Assembly (NCBI RefSeq): GCF_900115545.1 | Contig: NZ_FOWV01000001.1 | Span: 806,001-870,000, forward strand | Length of the DNA: 64,000 bases | Source of the DNA: Ralstonia sp. NFACC01 | Lineage (GTDB): Bacteria; Pseudomonadota; Gammaproteobacteria; Burkholderiales; Burkholderiaceae | Direction: 5' to 3' | In this document: piece by piece, positions 58,108-64,000 of the stretch | Numbering within the stretch: position 1 is the first letter of the stretch | Layout of the letters: every line of letters starts with the position of its first letter | Position numbers and translations under genes: made by a program | Notes under the pieces: generated by a model | Seen by the model: only the letters and a program-made list of their open reading frames with translations | The model's database searches: none | Told to the model about the DNA's origin: nothing

Positions 58108-59619
58108 ATGTCCGACTCATCCATCATTCTTCTTGCCCCCGACGACGACGTAGCCGTCGCGCGTGTTGCGCTAGCGCCCGGCGCGGCACTTGACGCTGCG
58201 GTGACCACGCGCGATGCCATTCCCGCCGGCCACAAGGTCGCGTTGCGCGACATCGCAGTGGGGCAGCCGGTGCACAAGTATGGGCAGGTCATCGGCGTGG
58301 CCACAGCGCCCATCCGCATGGGTGAGCACGTGCACGTACACAACGTCGGCATGGCCAACTCCGCCGTCGAGCACACTGTGGGCCACGCGTATCGCGCCAC
58401 CGTGCCGGTCGACACGCCCGCCACGTTCGAAGGGTACGTGCGGGCAGATGGCCGCGTCGGCACGCGCAACTTCATCGGCGTCATCGCCAGCGTCAACTGC
58501 TCTGCCACCGTGTGCCGGCATATCGTGCAGGCGGCGCAGGCAGAGGTGGCCGCGTTCCCCAACGTGGATGGCGTTGTCGCCATCACGCACGGCAGCGGCT
58601 GCGGCATGGCCGGTAACGGCGAGGGGCTGGAACTGCTGCAGCGCACGCTGCGCGGCTACGCCGACCACCCCAACTTTGCCGGCGTGCTGATCGTTGGCCT
58701 GGGTTGCGAGGTCAATCAGGTGGCACCGCTCGTGCAGATGCTGGGGGCACGGACGCCAGGCTTGTTTGCCTCGCTGACGATCCAGGAAGAAGGCGGCACG
58801 CGTGAGGCGATTGCTGCCGGCTTGGCCATGCTGCGCGACATGCTGCCGATCGCGAACCAGGTGCAACGCAGCACCGTCCCGGCAAGCCACTTGACGGTAG
58901 GCCTGCAATGCGGCGGGTCGGACGGCTATTCCGGCATCAGCGCCAACCCTGCGCTGGGCGCCGCGGTGGATTTGCTTGTGCGACACGGAGGCACCGCAGT
59001 GCTATCTGAAACACCCGAGATCTATGGCGCAGAACATCTGTTGACTGCACGCGCCGCAACGCCTGCCGTGGCCGATGCGTTGATGAAACGGTTGGCCTGG
59101 TGGGAGCACTACACCAGCACGCTGGGCGCCGACATGAACAACAACCCTTCGCCCGGCAACAAGGCCGGCGGCGTCACGACCATCCTGGAAAAATCGCTCG
59201 GCGCGGTCGCCAAGGGCGGCAGCAGCGGGCTGATGGCCGTGTATGAATACGCCCAGCCTGTGCAGGCGCACGGCCTCGTCTTCATGGACACACCCGGCTA
59301 CGACCCTGTCTCAGCCACGGGTCAAGTTGCAGGTGGCGCCAACCTGATCTGCTTCACAACGGGCCGCGGGTCCACCTATGGCTGCAAGCCGGTGCCCTCC
59401 TTGAAGCTGGCTACCAACAGCACGCTTTTCCGGCACATGGAGCTGGATATGGATTACGACTGCGGCGGCATCGTCGATGGCCGCCTCAGCATTGCACAGG
59501 CCGGCCAGGCGCTGTTCCAACTGATGCTGGCCACAGCGTCGGGCGACCACACCAAGAGCGAACTCAACGGCCTGGGCGACAACGAGTTCGTACCCTGGCA
59601 GCTTGGTGCGGTGATGTAA
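58108..59619 (+). CDS. uxaA: Altronate dehydratase UxaA, 503 aa
   Basis: An iron-dependent UxaA family dehydratase converting D-altronate to 2-keto-3-deoxy-D-gluconate. N-terminal SAF domain (about 1-105), then GRVGTRNFIGVIASVNCSATVC, TGSGCGM-type loop THGSGCGMAGNGEGLELL, and the C-terminal QCGGSDGYSGISANPA, ETPEIYGAEHLL and FTTGRGSTYGCKPVP; the cysteines of these loops are kept. Length is normal. It ends 6 bases from the convergent DUF2182 gene. The D-galactarate branch (GarD) is similar but context favours altronate. Confidence 0.92.
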   Translation: MSDSSIILLAPDDDVAVARVALAPGAALDAAVTTRDAIPAGHKVALRDIAVGQPVHKYGQVIGVATAPIRMGEHVHVHNVGMANSAVEHTVGHAYRATVPVDTPATFEGYVRADGRVGTRNFIGVIASVNCSATVCRHIVQAAQAEVAAFPNVDGVVAITHGSGCGMAGNGEGLELLQRTLRGYADHPNFAGVLIVGLGCEVNQVAPLVQMLGARTPGLFASLTIQEEGGTREAIAAGLAMLRDMLPIANQVQRSTVPASHLTVGLQCGGSDGYSGISANPALGAAVDLLVRHGGTAVLSETPEIYGAEHLLTARAATPAVADALMKRLAWWEHYTSTLGADMNNNPSPGNKAGGVTTILEKSLGAVAKGGSSGLMAVYEYAQPVQAHGLVFMDTPGYDPVSATGQVAGGANLICFTTGRGSTYGCKPVPSLKLATNSTLFRHMELDMDYDCGGIVDGRLSIAQAGQALFQLMLATASGDHTKSELNGLGDNEFVPWQLGAVM

Positions 59620-59625
59620 GGCAAG

Positions 59626-60399
59626 TCATGGCAACGCGGCGGAAGCCAACTGGAGCAACCCCGCCACGATCGCCACAGCACCAATGCAGCGGGCTACGCG
59701 GTCACCGGCGGGCGCCAGGCGCTCCAGCGTGATCGCCGCTGACACCGCGGCCATTGCGCGCAGATCCATGACGCCGATCACAAGGAGGATTGCCGTGAGG
59801 CCCGCGCAAGAGCAGGCGCAGCGCATGCCGAGGCGCAAGCCATATCGCCACGCTGTACTGCCCAGTGCAGGCGCCGTTCGGCACCCTGCAAGCTGCCGCG
59901 CCTTCCATGCGCTGAACTGCAGTGCACCGGCCGCAAGAACGACTGCACCGCTGGTAGCCGGCAACGCGCGCGCCAGCACGGGCCACGTCATTTCAAGCTG
60001 GGCCACCGCGGCGCCCAGCGCAAAGACCATCGCGCCGATCAGCCCCCACACGGCAAAGTACGCCGTGCCTGCCAACGCGGTGTGCGCATCAACATCCGGC
60101 TTGCCCGTCATGTGAAGCGCAACGCGATACCGCCGCAGCATCGGCAGTAAAGACGGCAGCATCATCGCCACCATCATCACCGTCCACATACCAATGAAGG
60201 ACGCGGCAAAACTCCACCACGTCTGACCGCACATCGGCATCCACGCCATCGGCATCGCGGCCATGGCCGGCATGGCGTCGCACCAGGCCACCGTCGCTGC
60301 CGTGCTGGCGATGAACAGCAATGCCGAGACGGCCAGGAAGCCGCGCTCGGACACTGCATGCTCGCGTGGCAGCTCAACGCTGCTGAGCGTACTCGTCAT
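59626..60399 (-). CDS. DUF2182 membrane protein, 257 aa
   Basis: A DUF2182 (predicted metal-binding integral membrane) protein with about 6-7 helices. The characteristic segments are WWSFAASFIGMWTVMMVAMMLPSLLPMLRRY, with many methionines, and LGMRCACSCAGLTAILLVIGVM near the end. The methionine- and cysteine-rich helices suggest copper or another metal, but nothing is proven. The ATG at 60399 lies inside the DUF899 gene (26-base overlap), so the two are coupled. Confidence 0.88.
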   Translation of the reverse strand: MTSTLSSVELPREHAVSERGFLAVSALLFIASTAATVAWCDAMPAMAAMPMAWMPMCGQTWWSFAASFIGMWTVMMVAMMLPSLLPMLRRYRVALHMTGKPDVDAHTALAGTAYFAVWGLIGAMVFALGAAVAQLEMTWPVLARALPATSGAVVLAAGALQFSAWKARQLAGCRTAPALGSTAWRYGLRLGMRCACSCAGLTAILLVIGVMDLRAMAAVSAAITLERLAPAGDRVARCIGAVAIVAGLLQLASAALP

Positions 60400-61144
60400 G
60401 GCGACGCCACCAGACACCGGTTTCGTTGCGGCCGAGCGGCGCGCGATCGAGCCACTGGTATGCGCCCCACAAGCCGTCGAGGCCGCGCGCGTAGGTGGAA
60501 TACGTGTGGTACACGACACCGTCTTCCAGCACGAACGCGCTCATGCCAGGCCGATCGCGCACATAGGTGGGCGCGTCGGTGCCGCACATGCTGGCGAACT
60601 GCTGCACAGGTTCGGGCAAGTCAGATGCATCCATCACGTGGCTGCCGCGCACGTAGTTGTAATCGGCGCTGCCTGCGCGCTGCTGGTCTTCTGTGATTGA
60701 GACGTTGAAGTCGTAGTTGAAATTGCTGCCCACCGACGACGCCCACGGAAAACGCCAGCCCATCCGCTCCCGGTACTCCAGCAGCTTGGTCAGTGGTCCG
60801 CGCGACACCGCCATCAGCGTCACGTCGTGGTTCGCCAGATGCGTGACGAAACCGTCAAAGCCATCGGCAATCATCGAGCACGAGGGGCAGCCCGCCTTGT
60901 AGTCCGGCCCGAACATGAAGTGATAGACGAGCAGTTGCGAGCGCCCGGCGAACAGATCGGCCAGCGACGCACTGCCATTCTCGGTTTCAAAGCGATAGGT
61001 TTTGTCGATGCGCACCCATGGCAGTGCCTGCCGGCGGCGCGCGAGTTCGTCGCTGCGGCGGGTGAGTTCCTTCTCGGCCTTTAGCAGTTCAATGCGCTCT
61101 GCCAGCCAGCTTGCGCGGGTTGCGGTCGGGTGTGTTGCACTCAT
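60374..61144 (-). CDS. DUF899 thioredoxin-like protein, 256 aa
   Basis: It belongs to DUF899, a family with a thioredoxin-like fold. C86 and C89 (GCPSCSM) form a CxxC motif at the expected site, and FHFMFGPDYKAGC-like text, SVGSNFNYDFNVS and SVYHTYSTYARGLDG complete the family. Cytoplasmic. It is transcribed away from the HTH regulator with 86 bases between starts, and its end overlaps the DUF2182 gene. Function unknown; a redox or peroxide-related role is a guess from the fold. Confidence 0.88.
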   Translation of the reverse strand: MSATHPTATRASWLAERIELLKAEKELTRRSDELARRRQALPWVRIDKTYRFETENGSASLADLFAGRSQLLVYHFMFGPDYKAGCPSCSMIADGFDGFVTHLANHDVTLMAVSRGPLTKLLEYRERMGWRFPWASSVGSNFNYDFNVSITEDQQRAGSADYNYVRGSHVMDASDLPEPVQQFASMCGTDAPTYVRDRPGMSAFVLEDGVVYHTYSTYARGLDGLWGAYQWLDRAPLGRNETGVWWRRHDEYAQQR

Positions 61145-61230
61145 GCTTGCCTCCGTTTTGAGTGAGTGGTCGTGTGCTAGATTAGGCGCCGACCTCAAAT
61201 GGCGGGAGTGACAAGTGTGGCGGGATTCGA

Positions 61231-62451
61231 ATGGATTCATTGATCACGGCTGCAGCCCGAGCACTCGCTGCCGGTGACCCATTCGGAGCGCTGAACCGCG
61301 TCGCCTTGCGTGACGACGCGCCAGCACTCGCGCTGCGCGGCATCGCCATGGCACAGCTCGGTGACCTGGCACGCGCCAAACTCTTGTTGCGTCGCGCCGC
61401 CCGCGCATTCGGCTCGCGGGAAGCCTTGGCACGCGCACGCTGCATCGTCGCGGAAGCCGAAGTCGCCCTTGCTTCGCGCGATCTGGGCTGGCCCGCCAAA
61501 ACCCTCGACGCGGCATGCGCCACGCTGGAGGCGCATGGCGATCACGTCAACGCCGCACACGCGCGGTATCTCAGCATCCGCCGCCTGCTGCTGATCGGCC
61601 GCCTGGACGATGCAGAAGCTGCGCTCGCGGCGCTAACCCCGGCGCATCTTCCTCCGGTCTTGCGGGCGGCGCATGCGCTTGTCGTCGCCGGCATTGCCAT
61701 CCGACGTTTGCAGACCGCTGCCGCACGCGCTGCCTTGAGCGACGCAGATATCGCGGCGCGTCAGGCCGGCATCCCGACGCTCACCGCCGAAGTCGAACGT
61801 GCCGCCCTCGCCTTGAGCGCACCGGCTGCGCGCCTCATCTCGCGCGGCGAAGAACGCGTCCTGCGCCTTGATGATGTCGAAGCCCTCTTTGCGTCGGACG
61901 CGCTGGTGGTGGATGCATGCCGACTCGCCATCCGACACATCGATGCGGTCGTCCCACTTGCCACGCGGCCCGTGCTGTTCACGCTAGCGCGAGCACTTGC
62001 CGAAGCGTGGCCCGAAGATGTCCCCCGAGACGCCCTCATCGCCCGGGCGTTCCGCACCCGGCATCCCGACGAATCGCACCGCGTGCGACTGCGCGTGGAG
62101 ATGGGGCGTTTGCGCACGGCACTTGGTGCGTTGGGTACGGTCAAGGCGACCAAGCAAGGATTCGCGCTGCAACCCCACGCGGCGCAAAAGGTGGTGGTGC
62201 TCGCGCAACCCGTCGACGAGCAATACGCCGCCGTGCTGGCGTGCCTGGCCGATGGGGAATCGTGGTCCAGCTCTGCATTGGCATTGGCCCTCGGGGCCAG
62301 CCAGCGCACCGTACAGCGCGCGCTCGACGCATTGGCCGCCACCGGCAAGGTGCAGTTCTTCGGACGCGGGCGCGCGCGCCGCTGGGTGACGCCGCCGGTA
62401 CCCGGATTCGCGACCACCTTGTTACTCCCCGCACCGCTGCCAAGTGACTAG
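61231..62451 (+). CDS. Winged-helix regulator with a helical N-terminal domain, 406 aa
   Basis: Residues 1-230 are alanine-rich helices in a tetratricopeptide-like pattern (RALAAGDPFGALNRVALRDDAPALALRGIAMAQLGD), residues 240-310 hold a second helical region that resembles a DNA-binding transcriptional activator domain, and residues 335-390 a winged helix (WSSSALALALGASQRTVQRALDALAATGKV). It is divergent from the DUF899 gene and 36 bases upstream of the Vgb-like gene. It probably regulates both; the signal is unknown. Confidence 0.8.
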   Translation: MDSLITAAARALAAGDPFGALNRVALRDDAPALALRGIAMAQLGDLARAKLLLRRAARAFGSREALARARCIVAEAEVALASRDLGWPAKTLDAACATLEAHGDHVNAAHARYLSIRRLLLIGRLDDAEAALAALTPAHLPPVLRAAHALVVAGIAIRRLQTAAARAALSDADIAARQAGIPTLTAEVERAALALSAPAARLISRGEERVLRLDDVEALFASDALVVDACRLAIRHIDAVVPLATRPVLFTLARALAEAWPEDVPRDALIARAFRTRHPDESHRVRLRVEMGRLRTALGALGTVKATKQGFALQPHAAQKVVVLAQPVDEQYAAVLACLADGESWSSSALALALGASQRTVQRALDALAATGKVQFFGRGRARRWVTPPVPGFATTLLLPAPLPSD

Positions 62452-62487
62452 GATGAAGGCTCCACAACCGACCCCAGCGAGTCCAAC

Positions 62488-63132
62488 ATGAAACGATCCA
62501 CCGCCGAAGTCGTGCGCGAATACGGCCCATTCCCTGGCGCAGAGAACGTCGGCGGCGTGACCTACGATGGTCAACACGTCTGGTTTGCTGCCGGCGGTCA
62601 GTTGAAGGAACTTGACCCCGACAGCGGCAAGACGCAGCGCTCCATCGACGTGCCGGCCCATGCCGGTACCGCGTTCGATGGACGGCACCTGTTCCAGATC
62701 GCCGAAGACCGCATCCAGAAGATCGATCCGCAAACCGGCGCCGTGCTCGCCACGATTCCCGCGCCAGGCGCGGGCGGAGACTCGGGCCTCGCCTGGGCCG
62801 AAGGCACGTTGTGGGTCGGTCACTACCGTGAGCGCAAGATCCGCCAGATCGATCCGGAAACCGGCAAGGTGTTGCGCACCATCGAATCCAACCGCTTCGT
62901 AACTGGTGTCACGTGGGTCGACGGCGAACTCTGGCACGCCACATGGGAAGGCGATACGAGCGAGCTGCGGCATATCGATCCGCAAACCGGCGAAGTGCTG
63001 GAGCAGCTTGACATGCCAGCCGGCATCACTGTGTCAGGACTCGAGTCGGATGGCGCCGATCAGTTCTTCTGCGGCGGCGGCACCACCGGAAAGATTCGCG
63101 CGGTACGGCGGCCCCGCAAGCAGGCGGCATAG
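62488..63132 (+). CDS. Vgb-like beta-propeller protein, 214 aa
   Basis: A repeat protein with four copies of a D-P-x-[ST]-G motif (LDPDSGK, IDPQTGA, IDPETGK, IDPQTGE) spaced about 40-45 residues apart, each with a tryptophan-rich strand (HVWFAAGG, TLWVGHYRE, ELWHATWEG). This is the pattern of Vgb (virginiamycin lyase)/glutamine cyclotransferase propellers, here with about five blades and no signal peptide. The Vgb catalytic residues cannot be confirmed. It forms a unit with the upstream regulator. Confidence 0.83.
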   Translation: MKRSTAEVVREYGPFPGAENVGGVTYDGQHVWFAAGGQLKELDPDSGKTQRSIDVPAHAGTAFDGRHLFQIAEDRIQKIDPQTGAVLATIPAPGAGGDSGLAWAEGTLWVGHYRERKIRQIDPETGKVLRTIESNRFVTGVTWVDGELWHATWEGDTSELRHIDPQTGEVLEQLDMPAGITVSGLESDGADQFFCGGGTTGKIRAVRRPRKQAA

Positions 63133-63158
63133 TAGCGATACCGCACACGGAAGGAACG

Positions 63159-63189
63159 AGGCCCGCTCAAATGCGGGCCTTCTTGTTTG
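63159..63189 (+). terminator. Intrinsic terminator after the Vgb-like gene
   Basis: GGCCCGC-tcaaat-GCGGGCC, followed by TTCTTGTTT, 28 bases after the stop. Confidence 0.85.
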
Positions 63190-63209
63190 CGTGGCCCGCG
63201 CATAACATT

Positions 63210-63235
63210 ACAGCTTAACTGCACAGTTAAACTGT
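63210..63235. promoter_or_regulatory. Operator-like dyad upstream of the MarR gene
   Basis: TTAACTG-CA-CAGTTAA (63215-63230) is a perfect 7-base dyad, extended by ACAG and CTGT on the outside after one mismatch. It ends 20 bases before the start codon, the normal place for MarR autorepression. Confidence 0.7.
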
Positions 63236-63255
63236 ATTGATGCTATGCTCGCGGC

Positions 63256-63708
63256 ATGGCTAAATCACCCTCCTCCACCGAGCCCGCGCCGCCCGCCGCG
63301 CTGGCCGGCGATCTGCGCATTGCGCTCGGCAAGCTGTCCCGGCGCCTGCGCGAACAAGTCCACCCAAACGATCTCACCCACGCGCAAAAGTCGGTTCTGC
63401 TGCGCCTGGACCGTGATGGCCCGGCCACCGTGTCTGCGCTTGCGCGGGCCGGCAGTGTGAAGCCGCAGTCGATGCGGGTCACCGTTGCAGCACTGGAAGC
63501 AATGGGCGCAGTTGTCGGCAAGCCCGATCCGACGGATGGCCGGCAAACGCTCATCGAATTGACGCCGGGCTTTCGGAAAGCACTCAGGGAAAGCCGCGCC
63601 GCGAAGGACGATTGGCTGTTCCGCGCACTGCAGGCGCAACTGTCCGCCGCCGAGCAAGCTGAGCTGGCAAAGGCCGTGACGTTGCTGCAACGGCTGGCAG
63701 AGTTTTGA
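63256..63708 (+). CDS. MarR family transcriptional regulator, 150 aa
   Basis: A MarR protein: helical dimerisation ends and a winged helix (LTHAQKSVLLRLDRDGPATVSALARAGSVKPQSMRVTVAALEAMGAVVGKPDPTDGRQTLIELT). It is the usual length. The next gene, a small membrane protein, begins 34 bases later and is the likely target together with itself, through the dyad upstream. Confidence 0.92.
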   Translation: MAKSPSSTEPAPPAALAGDLRIALGKLSRRLREQVHPNDLTHAQKSVLLRLDRDGPATVSALARAGSVKPQSMRVTVAALEAMGAVVGKPDPTDGRQTLIELTPGFRKALRESRAAKDDWLFRALQAQLSAAEQAELAKAVTLLQRLAEF

Positions 63709-63742
63709 GCCTCTTTTACTGTTCCTGATCCGGAGTGTCGGC

Positions 63743-64000
63743 ATGGCATGGTCGCATCTCATCTCTTGGTTTTTCGGCGGCGCATTCCTCGCCAACGCTG
63801 TGCCGCACTTCGTCTTCGGTATCGCAGGCAAACCATTTCAGAGCCCATTCGCAACGCCGCCCGGCGAAGGTCTTTCGTCTTCTACGGTGAATGTGCTGTT
63901 GGGGGGGGGCGTTCAATCTGGCCGTCGGTTACGTCCTCGTCCTGCGGGTTGGTGATTTCCACCTGCGAAACACAACCGATGCCGTTGCGATCGGGTTGGG
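63743..64000 (+). pseudogene. Small membrane protein gene, frameshifted at a run of nine G, runs off the window
   Basis: The ATG at 63743 has GGAG 9 bases upstream. Codons 1-53 (WSHLISWFFGGAFLANAVPHFVFG, then FQSPFATPPGEGLSSSTVNVLLG) form the start of a conserved membrane protein seen next to MarR genes. At the nine-G run (63901-63909) the frame is lost and stops at 63955. With eight G it would continue as GGAFNLAVGYVLVLRVGDFHLRN to the window end with no stop. So the gene is broken by a single extra G, or is switched by slippage, or the count is a sequencing error. Confidence 0.7.

Noticed and set aside
58108-59619. Galactarate dehydratase (GarD)
   Set aside because: GarD and UxaA are related, but the adjacent tagaturonate reductase-like gene and lack of galactarate genes favour altronate.

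Overview
The window is 64 kb of GC-rich chromosomal DNA from a betaproteobacterium of the Burkholderiaceae, most likely Ralstonia or a close relative. This rests on gene content and protein style: an OmpC-like Burkholderiales porin, many LysR regulators, a Burkholderia-type non-phosphorylating L-fucose pathway, protocatechuate dioxygenase with PcaQ, and the proteobacterial CX14CX2C form of QueE. The genus is inference. I saw no rRNA, tRNA, CRISPR array, phage or insertion sequence.

Layout. 1-5.5 kb: the 3' part of a penicillin-binding protein, a DHA2-type MFS exporter with a divergent LysR regulator, a CreA-family protein and a 58-residue unknown protein. 5.8-13.5 kb: a compact operon for a CoxS/L/M-type molybdenum hydroxylase with its maturation genes (MoxR ATPase, VWA protein, CoxG, XdhC). 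Its large subunit carries the form II motif AYRGAGR, so the substrate is probably not CO. 13.8-25 kb: housekeeping and scattered genes, including an NAD-dependent epimerase-like protein, MgtC/SapB, a chemotaxis receptor, DAHP synthase, a DUF2252 protein divergent from a GH15 glucoamylase, DUF1289 and aldehyde dehydrogenase. 25-32.3 kb: a LysR gene, an acetyl-CoA hydrolase/succinate CoA-transferase family enzyme, and a minus-strand run queE-queD-tadA-ldcA-ABCF. 32.4-40.4 kb: accessory transport and regulation with signs of decay, namely an MFS gene translationally coupled to a 42-residue membrane peptide, a C-terminal remnant of a DsbA-like isomerase, and a frameshifted second MFS gene. 40.5-44.5 kb: pcaGH with divergent pcaQ, and a cystine-type symporter.

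44.8-59.6 kb is the most coherent accessory region. A ten-gene minus-strand operon runs from a sugar ABC transporter through all the enzymes of non-phosphorylating L-fucose degradation (dehydrogenase, lactonase, fuconate dehydratase, 2-keto-3-deoxyfuconate dehydrogenase, diketo-hydrolase), with a mutarotase, to a dedicated porin and a terminator. Divergent from it lie a GntR/FCD regulator and then a three-gene operon (zinc alcohol dehydrogenase, mannitol-dehydrogenase-family reductase, UxaA altronate dehydratase) that fits L-galactonate to D-tagaturonate to D-altronate to 2-keto-3-deoxygluconate. Two matching palindromes of the FadR type (TTGGTC..CCAA) sit upstream of the two operons, suggesting one regulon that handles both L-fucose and L-galactose.

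59.6-64 kb: a DUF2182 membrane protein overlapping a DUF899 thioredoxin-like protein, divergent from a winged-helix regulator and a Vgb-like beta-propeller, then a MarR regulator with an operator dyad, and a membrane protein gene broken at a run of nine G, which runs off the window end.
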